Of a stretch of DNA of 64,000 nucleotides, positions 30,323 through 43,665 are shown one piece after another. Numbering within the stretch: the first letter of the stretch is position 1; each line of letters starts with the position of its first letter. The translations under genes were made by a program, and so were the position numbers. Under the pieces are notes generated by a model. It saw only the letters and a list, made by a program, of their open reading frames with translations, ran no database searches and was not told the origin of the DNA. The DNA comes from Phallus indusiatus (lineage: Eukaryota > Basidiomycota > Agaricomycetes > Phallales > Phallaceae), in the NCBI GenBank assembly GCA_027605045.1, contig JAQFWX010000018.1, positions 124,001 to 188,000 of the forward strand. Reading direction: 5' to 3'.

Positions 30323-31616
30323 ATGTCGAGATCCTATGACAGAGGTGCGTTAGTGAAATCCAGCAAGTTACAAATTGTATTCTGAAGCGCGTTGCTATAA
30401 GCTCTTACCGTGTTCTCACCTGATGGACATCTCTTTCAGGCAAGCAAGCAATTGGAACACATGTTCAGCTGTGTTTATTCACATTTTCTTTTAACAATAG
30501 GTGGAATATGCTTCTGAAGCTGTAAGAAAGGGCACATGCGCAGTGAGTCTTCATTGAGCTCATGAAATCATTCGTTCTGACTAGTGGTATAATCCCTAGG
30601 TTGGTGTCCGTGGCAAAGATGTGGTTGTACTAGGAGTAGAGAAGAAATCAGTCTTACAACTGCAAGATCCTCGAACGGTTCGCAAGGTTGCAATGTTAGA
30701 TGATCACATTTGTTTAGCATTTGCCGGTTCGTTGGTCTTTCTTCTTCGAAAAGCTCCGGCGCTGATGTATTTTCTAATATGTCCGCAAGGCTTGACGGCA
30801 GATGGACGTGTAATAATTGACAAGGCCCGAGTTGAGTGCCAAAGCTACCGGCTGACCGTAGAAGATCCTGTTTCTGTTGAATATATTACGCGATATATTG
30901 CGGGGATTCAGCAGGTATGCTAGCCCTCTACCTGCTTTTTGGGAACATGTTAATGTGCTGGACACAGCGTTATACACAATCTGGTGGTGTTAGACCGTTT
31001 GGCATTTCAACTCTTATAGTTGGGTTTGATCCACAAGGTACTCAGCCTCGCTTATACCAGACCGAACCTAGTGGCATATATAGTTCGTGGAAGGTCTGTG
31101 GTCATTCTAGAAATTGGCGTGTAATAATGCTTATCATCTTCCAAAAGGCTAATGCAATAGGTCGGTCATCTAAGACAGTGCGGGAATTTTTGGAAAAAAA
31201 CCATAAGGAAGACATGTCGCGAGACGAAGCGATTAAACTCACTATTAAAAGTCTGCTTGAAGTTGTGCAAACGGGTGCTAAAAACATTGAGATTAGTATT
31301 ATGGAAGAATTTGGGAAAGTCACTGTACGTTTTTGTGTATGAGGTTGCCCTCAGTGATTGCTTACATATAACCGATTAGAGCCTCGATCTTCCTCAGATT
31401 GAAGCGATTGTTCAAGAAATCGAAAAGGAGAAAGAACAAGGTTTGTTTTTATGGAGTACATTTTTTCTTTTTGACTCAGTACTTGAATAACGTTTAGAGG
31501 CCGAAAGAAAGCGATCAAGGTTAGCCGCTACGGCAGCTGGACAAGCCGCTATGACAGCAAGAGCAAGTACGACTGGAAGCGGAGCAGCTCCCGGTTCAGG
31601 TTCCGGAGTACAATAG
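30323..31616 (+). CDS. PRE6: 20S proteasome alpha4 subunit (PSMA7 / Pre6)
   Basis: Outer-ring subunit of the 20S core. Exons 30323-30344, 30402-30439, 30501-30542, 30600-30726, 30790-30914, 30968-31093, 31148-31324, 31380-31440, 31498-31616. The alpha-type N-terminal signature is [20 protein letters not shown], followed by [60 protein letters not shown] and [19 protein letters not shown]. The C-terminal tail is Ala/Ser/Gly-rich rather than the Lys-rich tail of animals. Intron 2 uses a GC donor (CAG|GCAAGC at 30440). Confidence 0.96.
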
Positions 31617-31835
31617 TCTCCTTCAGTTTATTTGTATTCATCACATTGTATAGTCGTGGTACTTTGCCCTTTATTCATCTGCTATATTCCAGCTAAGGAG
31701 AAACAATTAATAAACCCTGTTGAATGCTGAGCGTAGACATATATTGTGAGCTACACGTACGCGTCCCTAATGACACTTGTGACCTTGACGTGTCCATTAC
31801 GTCAGCAGACAATGACTGCTTGTGCACCGAATACT

Positions 31836-34800
31836 ATGAGCATAGTTCTGTCTCCCAGACATCTCATAGAAAATGAAATTCTCTCAGTCACCTCAGTTAT
31901 GAGGAAAAACGCTCGGTGGGCCTCGAGTTCGCGAATTCGATCCACTCGAGACACCACTCTTGCCAGCACTATGGGATTGCGAAAAGGCCATTCATTCAAC
32001 TCAGGGAGGGGCAAAGAGCCGGAAGATGTAGATCTAATGCTTGGTTTTGAGGGGCTGAAGAAAGAAATTAGACTCGCTCACGGTGAGTTAAACCTTCCAG
32101 CTCGGTTCCCTATCGATACTCAAACATTGGTTAGACGTTCTGGCATTACCTCTTACAACGATACTTGCCCCATTCCTTGCTTTGATACGATCTCCGTTAT
32201 CTAACGCACCTATCACATCAGCTGCGCTAAATTCGCTGCATTCTTTCTTTGTCTCTGGGATTATTCAACCATCCTCCCTCGATATTGGTCTAGCTCTTTC
32301 CGCATTCAGTAATACTGTATCTAATTGCAAGTTTGAGAACGATGAATCATCAGGAGACGACGTCGTTCTATTCCGAATAGTGTCGGTTATTAAGGAGTGC
32401 ATGTGCGGTTGTGTGGGTTATATTTTGGGCGATGTCGAAGTCTGCGAGATGCTAGAGACGGTATTGACCATCTCGTGTCAACTGCGATTGAGCGGTAAGT
32501 GAATCTGATGTGCTTGAACTTTATTGTACAAAACATTTCTTCAAGATGTTTTGCGAAGGTCGGCGGAGCTTCATATGCACTCCTTGGTGCGAACTGTGTT
32601 TGGACGTTTAAAAGAAGTAGATCCTGAAGTGGAAGAAAGCAAATTGAAAACGCCTCAAGGTGACGGCTCGTCGCTTGAAGTCAAAATGAATGTCGAGCCA
32701 CCTCAAAATTCGCATAGCGATTCATCGACTCCGAGTATCTCAGCAGAGGAACAGATACCAAACGAACAGGTACCTTCCGTACCGACCCGTAAGTTTTTGT
32801 TTTGCTCTATGCGTTGATGTACCTTTAATGGCGCACCATAGCTCCACAACCTTACGGATTGCCGTCTATTTTGGAGCTTTTAAGGGTTTTGATCAACTTA
32901 CTGAACCCAGTAAACCAGCAACACACAGATGCTACACGAATTACCTCTCTCCGGATTCTTTCTACTGCGCTAGAAGTATCCGGGACCTATTTTGAATCCT
33001 TTCCATCACTTTCAGAAATTCTATTCGATAATGGATGCAAATACTTATTCCAGCTAGCTCGTTCAGAACACCCAACTATATTATATCTATCCCTTCGTGT
33101 TATCTCTACATTATTCAATACCCTTCGAGCATCATTGAAATCACAGCAAGAACTTTTCCTCGTCTTTATCATGGATCGTTTGGCTCCGCCGTCAGGACAA
33201 CCACATAATCAATCCTCAGAAGTCTTGAAGGGACTTTCAAGTCCAATATCCCCTGGTCCGATGGACGTAGAAAACGGGCTGGGATCTTCCGCCTCTGTTT
33301 CCCGTTCTACTATATCGCCTGCGAAGGGAGAAATCCGAGAGTTGCTGCTGGAAATGCTTGGGTCGATTGCCAGTTCTCCAAGCTTTATGGTGGATCTGTG
33401 GACCAATTATGACTGTGATCCTAATTGTGAAGACCTTTTCGAAAGGTTGATCATGTTCCTAACCAAAGTAAGTTTCAGTAACACTCAAATTTGATTGTTA
33501 TAATTTTGTTTCTTCTTAGGGCGTCTTGAGTTCACATACAGTTGTACCTGGCATTGATCGTCAGCAACAGTCAGCTCAACTTTTATGCCTCGAACTTCTC
33601 CTATCATTTGTCAATCATATGGCCATTAGAAATGAGCAGGTGCACGAAACATTTATTTGAGCTTTTCGTTGAAAAACTGAGATACTCTACTAGCCGGCAA
33701 CGGAATGGCCTTCTGTAGGTTTCTTGCATTGTAAGATGGAACTGACACAGTCACTAATTATAGAAAAATATAGGGCGCCGTTTCCCCAGAGGTTCTTAAA
33801 CAAAACAAATCCCGAAAAAAGTCACTGCTTACCGGAGCCTATCGGTTTAATCAGAAACCCAAAGACGGTATACAGTACTTTTTGGACAACGGTTTTGTCT
33901 CTAAAACAGAAGACTCCGGGGCGGATATTGTAGAACTAGCCGCATTTTTGAGAAAGTGCCCACGAATAGACAAAAGGTTGCTTGGTGATTATATTTCGAA
34001 GCCGAACAACCTCGATTTGTTGAATGCATTCATCGGTCAATTTGATTTCAAAAATGTGAGATTTGGATATTCAATTTGATGCTTATAGTACTCATGGATT
34101 GGTCTTCATAGAAATCTATTGATGAGGCCATGCGGGAGCTGTTGGAGTCATTCCGCCTTCCAGGAGAATCTCAGCAGATTGCACGAATTACCGAGACGTT
34201 CGCGAAACATTTCTTCGCCGCGTCCCCAGGCGAGTCTTTTCAATGATTATTCACGGGCTTGTATCAGACCTATCACACAGTGGGCATTAACTCCGAAGAT
34301 GCTGTTTATGTTCTGGCTTATTCAGTGATTATGCTGAATACAGATTTGCATAATCCTCAAGTTAGGGTGAGCAGGCAAAATTGTCTAGTGTTTGTGTAAT
34401 GCCAATACGCAACTAGAAACGAATGACCTTAGACGATTATCGTAATAATCTTCGCGGTGTCAATGCAGGCTCGGACTTCAGTTCCACTTATTTGGTATGC
34501 TTTAGTAAGTTTCTATGGCTTTATTGATGTGGATAATGCGCATAGGAAAATGTATATGATGGTATACGCAAACACGAAATTGTTATGCCAGAAGAGCACA
34601 CTGGACAGGTGGGCTTTGAACATGCTTGGAAAGAATTGCTACAAAGAACCGGCACTGCAGGTAACCACCCCAATGCTATTTCCTGTCGTTCATAATTTGA
34701 TCTTTGAACAGGTCGGTTCACAGTATGCAATACCTCCACTTTCGATAAAGACATGTTTTCATTGGTCTGGCGACATGTTGCCAACGCTATCGCCTTTGCT

Positions 34801-37216
34801 TTCACCACCTTTGACGATGATTACATTGTGCAAAGCGCCATCTCAGCTTTCCGACAGTGCGCCACCTTAGCTGGTATTTTCCAACTACCAGACGTGGTCG
34901 ATTACATAGTGCAGTCGTTATCGCGAGTTACGTCTCTATTGATCGAACCAAGTTATATTGGTACCTCCAACCATCCAATCATAGAAGTCGAGGGACGCGA
35001 AATCACTGTCTCTTCTTTATCAATAAGATTCGGGAATGATATCAAGGCTCAATTGGCGGCCGTCGTTCTCTTCACCATCGTCAATAGTAACGAAAGCGCT
35101 GTCAGGAATGGTTGGACTCAGGTAGTGCTTGATACTTGGCGTTGAACTTGTTAACTGATGCAACCCTCAGATATTTGAGATGTTTGAAACATTATTCCTA
35201 CATTCCTTGCTACCTTCACGAATGTTACAAATGGAAGACTTTCTAGGTGGCGTAACCATGATTCCACTCCAAGGAAGTCAACCGTCACCACTTCCTACTA
35301 CTCGCGATGGCGGTTTATTATCCGCTTTGTCTTCGTACCTCTTAGCTCCCAGAACTCATTCGGAATCTTCAATACCGGAAATAAGTGATAGCCAAATTGA
35401 AAGCACTTTGTGTACAATCGACTGTATAACTGCCTGCAGGCTAGACGAACTTTACGGGCAAATCGCGTAAGTGGTTTTCCCTTGAAAAAATTGCTTTACT
35501 GATTTCTCTTAAGGCAACTGAAGCTAGAGAGCTTACTTTCAGCGTTGCGAGCTCTGGATTCACTAGCCGAACGTCGAAATGCGGACTTGATGGCTTATGT
35601 GAAAGCAGACGGCCCTGAGAATGCTGTTCTAGATGCTCCGTTACCCTATGACCCCGCCACTGTGTTTCTGTTGGAAATCATGGTAAGCATAGGCTGTCAG
35701 ACTCCGCAATACATAGAAGAAGTTTGGCACGTGTTTTTTACTCTATCGGACTAAAAATTTAATGCTAAGAATCTTTTTAGGCCGGTTATTTTGGAAACAT
35801 TTCGTCTTTAATCTCTACTGCAACGAATCATAGCCCTCTTCTCATTGAGAGAGCGGTTGTGGGCCTACTTCGATTATGCCTGATATCGGCAGATAAGGTT
35901 ACTCCACATTTTCTTTATCATGTATTTTGACTAACTTGGAAATAGCCATCTATGCGGGACCAAGTTTTTATTGCAATGGACACATTAGGTGGACTCCCTA
36001 CGCGAGTGTTCAATCAGGTAGCAGAACAAATTGTATCGGGTGTAACTGTGATTGTCGAACGACATATGCACATAATCAGGTTAGTCTATTAATCTTTTCG
36101 TTTCATTCAGAATCATTGCTGAAGATACATTGAAGCTCGCAAACTGAATGGTCTCTTATTTTTTCCCTTTTGCGAAAGACTATCTCCCATCCCGAAGCAA
36201 GCAAACTTTCATTTGGGCTGATGGTCAAATTATTATCAGGTGAATTGAAATGCGCTATAACGGCCGACAATTTCTCCGGGTTTTTGACGTTATTGGACGA
36301 CTTTGCCTCTGCCCCCGGTAATGCTGTCGAAAATCAACGACACAAAAATAAACATACCGGACCAACAATGTAAGAGTCATTCATAAATGTAGAAAGCGCA
36401 TGCTTATCCATGAGTTATACTTAGGAAACCCCTTGTTGAAAGAGGCCTCAAGGCTGTCGATCTGCTGTCTAATTTGAAAACGTCTATACCACCCTTGGTC
36501 AATTCAGGATCTATTTCTCCAAAACATGGTGAGAATTTCACATTATAGGTCAATACCCGATCTGACATCAATTAGCTTGGAAGAATTTAACATTACCCCT
36601 GCTTGTAACACTATCACACCTCTCAACTAGTTCGAATCGCGACATTCGTCATAGCTCAGCATCTCACCTTCAGAGAATCCTTTTGGGTCAATATGTCACT
36701 ACAGACGACACTGACCACGGTCAGATTGACGAGATATTCAATCGTGTTGTCTTCCCACTTTTGGACGAATTATTGAAAGTCGATGTTTTCCGTCGCGACC
36801 CTCAAGGAATGCCAGAAACGCGCTTGAGAGCTTCCGCATTGCTCTGTAAAGTTTTCCTACACTTTGAGACCAGAATATCTCAAAGCCCGGCCGATATAAC
36901 TATCCTTTGGATTCAGATTTTAGACCTGTTAGATAGGTTGATGAATATTGACAAACAGGATCAGCTTGTAAGTCGTATATTGTTTTATCTTCGTCACGAT
37001 CTCATCGACATTTTTCAGTACGAGGCCATTCCGGAGTCACTGAAAAATATATTACTCGTTCTTAACGCTTCTCAAATTTTACTACCCCCGAGCGAACCTG
37101 ATCTTCGCCAGGAGCAGCAGAAAGCCTTATGGGCTAGGACACAGGAACGCATTGATAGATTCATACCCGGATTTTTACAGGAAATAATACCATCACTAAG
37201 TGCACAGAGTAAATAG
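31836..37216 (+). CDS. Sec7-domain ARF guanine nucleotide exchange factor, GBF1/Gea type
   Basis: Large exchange factor that activates ARF on Golgi membranes. About 20 exons. The start MSIVLSPRHLIENEI (a Met at 31812 is also possible) leads into the N-terminal DCB region (SVMRKNARWASSS). The Sec7 domain includes DFKNKSIDEAMRELLESFRL and the catalytic Glu in RLPGESQQIA, then SEDAVYVLAYSVIMLNTDLH. HDS helical repeats follow (FDDDYIVQSAISAFRQCATL, VGLLRLCLISADK), ending SLSAQSK. The intron at 34230-34280 starts with GC. The last intron (36968-37018) is a multiple of three and easy to miss. Convergent with the OPT gene, 143 bp apart. Confidence 0.92.
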
Positions 37217-37359
37217 ATAGATAAAGTAGGTGAATAAATTATTATAATACTACTACTACAAGATGTAATGAGAGAGAGCACTACATTGGAGAATGCGAAA
37301 GCGATAAGTTAGTTAAGAAAAACGAAGTGGAGGTACAAATACTCTATTGATGCAGGATG

Positions 37360-40300
37360 CTATGGTTTTGGTAAGGGAGGGATGAGTGATGTGGAATTCC
37401 AATCAGCGGTTTTGGTGAAAATGGTGTTTCCTGCCCAGTTCAAGGTGAAACCACCGTGAGGAAGCTGAGTCTCAGGTCAGAGAAACATGCGAAAAATTGT
37501 CAAATACTATATGCTCACTTGGAGGAAAAGGAATACAGCACAAATGGAGAGAATTGTGCCTACGGAGCGTGGTTAGTTTATGGCGACTGTTTCAGAAGCG
37601 CATATATATACCAGAGTCCAAAGCAGCGGATAAAATCTGCAAACAACTGAGATTGACAAAGAAAGATAGAAACAAGAAGTTCAGAACGAACATAATTGAA
37701 TTTTGACCACCACGAAAATCGTCGTGTCCTGATAATGTATTGAAAAATGAATCCAACCGCAAACCAAGAGGAATAATTGATTCCAGTGGCTATTCAAAGA
37801 AATCATTTAGATTTTGCTTATGTTGCCCTAAAACCAAAATCAAAATGCATTACCCGGTGGAATGGATGTTGATCCATTTAGGATAACAGGAAGGTTGATG
37901 AACGGCAACCGGGTGTCTCGATATCGTCGACGCCAGTACCACAGTGGTATTGGTGCAAAGAAACCAATAATTAGTACATAGACCTCATTCCGGTATATTG
38001 ATCTATCTCCTAATTGTTTACCAGGTCCAATTAGACCCCTGTCATACGAGCATCAGATTAATATTTGAGATCCAGCTAAAATTCACGGGAAACTGGGTAA
38101 CAGACCATATAACACTGGCGGTGTAATACACCTAATGAACGTTCCAATTAGTAAAACCACACTGGAGGTAAAGTAACTGTACTTTACATCGCTACGAGGA
38201 CATGTCAAAAGGTCTTTCTGTGTGGGCGAACAAAGGTCGTGAATATTATCGAACATCCACTCTTTGACCGAGATTTGAACTATGCTAGCCACAACAGTTG
38301 AAATAACTTGAACTGATTGATACACCTTGATAAGCCCGAAACCTCGGTCATTTACAGGTTTATAATCACCCACCCAAAAAGCTGGCACGAGGTGGTGTTT
38401 TGACGTAATGCCCAAGTTTGAGGTTTTGTACGAAAGACAGAGCGCCTCCTAGGGTCTGAACAGAGTATGCCTTGAAAATCTGATACGAATAAACGATACG
38501 TTCAGGGTATAGGAGTCAGAAGATTCATTCACCATACTAAGACAGGAGATATTTTCAGCCAATCAGCGATTACACAGGAAGTGATGGGCTTTACTTTACA
38601 AGAGGATTTCCAGGAAATAGTACGCCAGGAATGATCTCTCCCGCAAAATTAAGGGAAACCTATATTTCATTAATCATTCATCATATGCAATATATTACAA
38701 TATAAACTAACTGATTGACCGGTTGTTGCATAGATAAACCCGGATGGGAGTAGGTATATTATGGAAAGGAGTGTGCATAACGTTAACGCCCAAACTGGCA
38801 TACCCGTTGGCCAAGCCTATGATAAAAATGATTCGTAAATCTTAGAAAAATTGCGGAGAACACAATACGTACCCGGATTGACACAATGCCAATGCAAAAG
38901 AAAGTCAAGAAACAGGCGGCATACCACAAATTCGGAACTGAAGGAGCATTCTCAAGCACTGTGAATCTTTCCACAAAAGAAAGAACACACACCTTCAGGA
39001 TAACGCCTCATCAACTGCGCATGTACATCTTCTTCTTCCGTGCTTCCGCCATTCCTAATGTTATCCAAAACCGATTTCCCATAGTACAAAATCGTATGTG
39101 TAAGAACGCATGTTGACAAGGCAAAAGTGATCAAATAAGCTATAGTATACGTTGCCGGAAGATACACCGGTGAATATTGGGCGTAGGCGTTGGCGTCGAA
39201 AGTATGTTCTGGTGTGACGATTAAAGAGACGTTGTACGGCTGACCCATGATATCGTAAGGAACGTTAGATGCCATGGGGAATCGTGCAAGATTCCAAAAG
39301 TTGGTATAGTATAAGATAGGAGCCAAGATCTACAGCCGCGCGAGTTGAGACAATAAGTAATAGAAAATTTCTCTCCTTTATGAGGATACGATTACTCACC
39401 CAGAAGAAGATCACGAATCCTACAGCAGTGTGCACTTGCGCCCACCAAGGAATCATCAAAGGGCTTCCAATAAAACTAATCATACTCCAATCAAAAGTCA
39501 AAATGCCCATCCCAAGACCAGAATGAACACCAAATAATTGATTAACAACGACGTTGTCAGGAGCAATCCAACAGACATAGCTGAATAGAGATAACGCCTG
39601 GAACAAGAATCCCGGTAAAAAATAATAAAAGAACGCGGCGCATGTTGCGATGGTGAAGAACTTGTAGCGAGACATGGTTGGCCGATACGTATCATCTTCA
39701 TCTTCGGCATGCAACGTGTTTAGTAAAGTGCAGACAACGAGGTTGGAAGGCCATATCATGCTAGCGGGCCATACAAGGAATCGTCGTACAAGACCTGCCA
39801 ATCCAAAACCGATAAGTTGAGTAGCTAGGATGAGTGTTAAGTCGAAGCTAAGTAAATTCGTTTCAGTATTCGAAAAAAGTATGTCAAATAATATATACAA
39901 CATACCCGAAGCCTAGTTTAACTTTATAAAAATGTTCCGCAACTACAATTGTATTTATGGAATATGCGGGTGCAATGGACACGTTGGCCATTAAGTAGAC
40001 GCATGCGTGCTATAAAAAAAGTTTTAAGCATAAAATTAATCCTTCAAATTTAAATAACAATACCTCCTTAATATTCCAAGGACCCGGATTGAAACTAAAC
40101 TCTTCACCTTCACACCAACGACTAAGCCAACTCGGAAGACGAAAAGAGGTAAGAGGCACAATATAAGCAAGAAACTTTCCAAGCGGATGAGCAATAAGAA
40201 CAAGAACTAAAGGAACGATGGTCGGTGCAGGAAAACGAAAGTTGAAAAAAGTGTTAAGAGCGGCTGAGATACAACAGAGTGTTAGACCGATGAGCCACAT

Positions 40301-41310
40301 TCGGAATGTCAAGACAGGCATGTTTGGATCGTCGTTATTTGAGACGGAGGCGCGAACTTCAGGATACGGGGCTAAATAGAGGCGCGAGGGTCAAACAAAG
40401 TAGGGTTCGTAGATCGACGAGTGTCACTTACAATCGTCTAGTTTCTGGAAGTTACTTTGACGTCTAACATAAAAGTTTGGATTACTGTGATATCAAACGA
40501 CCCAGCATGTGCAGCCACGTACTTTAACGACTCTTCATCAAAACTTTCCGTCTCAAATTCAAACGAAGCAGCACTATTCCTCTCGTTCTCATTCTCGTGT
40601 CTGTCATCATCAAGAATATCTCTCTGATTTTTCCTAAATCGATTCTGAACACTTTTATTATTACTTCGAGAGGACTTGTAGTCTTCCAAAGACGAGTCAT
40701 GAGCACGCGAAGTTTGAAGCGTTGAACTTGGACAGTAAGAATCCGAAAAGGAGTAGTGTACCGGGGCAGAAGAAGGAACGTCGGGACCGTAAATAGCTGC
40801 TCTTGGTGGACTGACGGGATGATCGACAAGTGTTTTAACGTCGTAATCGCGAAATCGATTTAAGCCGGCATAATGATAAATATCCATATTGTTTTGACGC
40901 ACTAAAGCAGCAGCGACAGGAACCTGTACGTCCCGGTTCTGTTCGATAATGCTTCGCAGTTCCTGGGTAGTCGGCGGCTTAAACGCAAAGATATTTTCAG
41001 TATCGTCCTCTGCACGCTCGATGGTAGCAAAAGTGTCAGGAAGCGGCATATCCATAGGCTTGTGGGATCGGACAGGTAATTGAGGATCACAACGTCTTTT
41101 AACATGTTCTCCGCCATGGATTTCCCGAATTTGCTTTCCAAATTCGGGTGAAGCATGATCATGGCCATTGATATCCTCCGCCACAAAAAAACCGGCAGCA
41201 CTATCCGATGCGAATGAATGGGGATTCACGAATTCACCTATGGATGGGCTGATGGAGTTGCATCTCGATGAACCGGGTGGACGAGGACCGCTGTTGGGGC
41301 AGGTGGGCAT
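37360..41310 (-). CDS. oligopeptide transporter (OPT family)
   Basis: Proton-coupled peptide transporter with about a dozen membrane segments. The first exon (40486-41310) encodes a hydrophilic N-terminus of about 275 residues, long for the family. The core reads FSFNPGPWNIKEHACVYLMA, TQLIGFGLAGLVRRFLVWPA, MSRYKFFTIA, PWWAQVHTAVGFVIFFW and LKLGHYVKTPPRASF. The C-terminus is recovered by splicing: GLIGPGK, STSIPPATGINYSSWFAVGF and GGFTLNWAGNTIF. Introns include 40445-40485 (41 bp), 40372-40431, 40010-40063, 39848-39905, 39330-39399, 38938-38992, 38817-38872, 38660-38711, 38537-38594, 38480-38532, 38313-38373, 38132-38187, 38039-38105, 37790-37853, 37637-37691, 37560-37611 and 37465-37518. Exons of 13 nt (40432-40444) and 4 nt (38533-38536) are required. 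Confidence 0.9.
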
Positions 41311-42357
41311 CTCGTTTTTTTTTTCAAAAGGTGCCTGACCTCCCGAGGATTCTCAACTACTGCCTGAGAATGCTTTCTGAGGGGAAAGGCAGACTTTCTG
41401 AAAGAAAGCAGAGGAGACACAAAAAGGCAAGGAGAGGGAGAGCCCGGATTGATTGGGGTAGAGAACGAGAATCCTTGCGACTGCTCGCCGTGCGGACGAG
41501 CTCAACTGAGGCACGTCAATGATCGAAGGGGGAGAGCCAAGAAAGAACGGCGAAATAAAAAAAAACAGCACAAATTTAGATAAAATAGGAACTTTCGGAA
41601 AATAATATAATAAGTTAAACTTAAGGGCCACGCACGGAATTTGCAAGGTGGTGGTGGTGGCCTATGCTGGTTGCAGGCAAAGTGCAAACAAGACGCACGT
41701 ATTCAATTCAAGACCAGCGTGTAACTTTAAGGAACTTAACCGGGTTCAATAACGAATGACAAGAAAGGGAATCGGGGCGAAAAAGAGCGATTTGACCCTG
41801 ATGAGGCTGTGATGTTAATCATTGCCCTTGATGATGAACAACAGATCTCAAAGTCGGGGAAGTTGAGATTATAACATGTTGATGTTGAGCCTACCAAACA
41901 CGAACAACAATCCAACTGAGCCACATGGATCACGTTGAAAACACGTGAGTTTGGCATCGTCCCAAGTTCTTTTGTAGAAGATGGAATGCGAAGGATGGTA
42001 GTAAACACTCAGGCACTGGCGAGAGATTTAGATCTTGACACTCGTGCCGGTAAAGCCGAAATCATGTTTGGCAATAGCCGGTTGACGTAATCAAGGTCAG
42101 ATTATGACAGCTAAATCAACTCTCAACTTTAACCTTTCCTGCACCATTCCGCTGGGATGCTAAAATCCAACTAAAATCCCTCTTTCTTCGTGGACAATTG
42201 AAAGAAAATATATTTGAGAAGAAGAAGGAATATAGCTATGCTCTAGGTATTCATCATAAATTACATGCCAGCGACGACTTTCTCAGGTCTCACAGCTCGC
42301 TCTCGTCAAACCACTCCTCCTCACAAATACAATAAGCATTAATTAAGCAGTGCCAAA
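41311..42357. other. intergenic between OPT and cytochrome b561 genes
   Basis: About 1,050 bp: the OPT promoter (purine-rich on the plus strand, 41380-41480) and the 3' flank of the b561 gene. A short (GTG)n tract lies near 41648-41661. No frame in it resembles a known family. Confidence 0.4.
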
Positions 42358-43465
42358 TCAGAAAAACTTCATCTTTGATAATCGTACGCGACTCCATAGC
42401 CCCAGTAGGATAAGCTATATCGTGATTCAAAAGTCAATATACAAACGATATCTGGACTAATGAGGAAGTGAAAAGACCAACTCACAAGAGGAGAGATGCC
42501 GTAAGTTAGTATAATGTTGAACGTTGACAGATTACTTGTCGCCCAGTGGGACCAACCTCCGGCAATAGCAACGGTTAATAAAAAGAAAGGGAATAATAGA
42601 TATCCGGATAATCTGTGTGTGTAAAGGTCATGACGGTAATTTTGTGTGTCAGGGAGCATAGCATGCGTACCGGTGATATTTCCAAATACTCTTCGCTTTC
42701 ATTCCACCACCAAAGAGGCACCTTCATTCCATACACTACCAGCGCCCAAAAATAGTTGGAAAGCCTGGAGAAGCGACGCCGTCAACACTTTGAAAAGAGG
42801 CACAGATACAAGACAGACCATCCATCCCATGCTAATGATACCAAATGTACCATGCCAGGACACAAAGTGGGGTTTCTCATGAATATTCTTGTTCCATATG
42901 ATAATGAGCGTGCCAACTGCGATGCATGGGAAAGCAGAGCCCAGAATTATGAGCTGATGTCTGTTCAGACCTGCCAACTTGGTTCTTGGCTGTGATGTGG
43001 GTTGAAGGGTCAAGATACCTGATGAGAGAAAAAAGGTTTAGAAAATGATGGCTCGAATTCGCTGTAGAATACCGTAAGCGAATAGCCCAATGGCTAGTGT
43101 CTGGAGAGGGGATGAAAGGCGAATAGACCGAGCGACATTGGATCATTCAAGAGAACAGCCAGCCATGTTGAAACGATCATGTACTAGATAATATTGTGAG
43201 AAAAGAAAACCCTCTGTGTGCTAGACTAATGACATACGCCCGCGGGTATAGCGACGAGAGCGAGACCGATAGAATCCCCAAGACGACCTTCAGGTTTCGA
43301 GACGTACATGTCTATGTTATCACCCGTAGAACGTAGTTCGAGAGAAGAGTTGTTCTGATGAGCAGTAGCGAGACCCATTCCCGCGGACGGCGTGGTGGTG
43401 TTGACGTGGTCTAAACCAGCGTCAAGTAGTAAGGGCTGTGTTTCGGATACCTGGGAATCAGCCAT
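42358..43465 (-). CDS. cytochrome b561-family transmembrane protein (two apparent frameshifts)
   Basis: Membrane haem protein carrying electrons across endomembranes, typically from ascorbate. Exons 43238-43465, 43073-43183, 42671-43018, 42486-42612, 42358-42414. A hydrophilic N-terminus (MADSQVSETQPLLLD) precedes helices with the expected haem histidines: FAFHP, LNRHQLIILG, SWHGTFGIISMGW and WKYHRLSGYLLFPF. The frame breaks twice: at a four-C run (43108-43111), where one more C would restore FHPPLQTLAIG, and at a GG pair (42721-42722), where one more G would restore NEGCLFGGGMKAK. Both look like short-run deletions. Either assembly error or a damaged gene. Confidence 0.8.
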
Positions 43466-43665
43466 TTCGCGACGCTCTCAGCCTGGAAATACACGCGTCG
43501 GGGTTGGTCGAGAACAAAGACAAAGAGAACAGCACCATCCAGTGCAAAGTGCACATGTTCTTCTTATACTCGGAGAGTGCATACATACTGCGGCTCGGGG
43601 ATAGAGTGGCCTTACACGGTCCTAGGGTTTATCTTATCCGATAAGAATCTAAGGTCAAGTTACAG

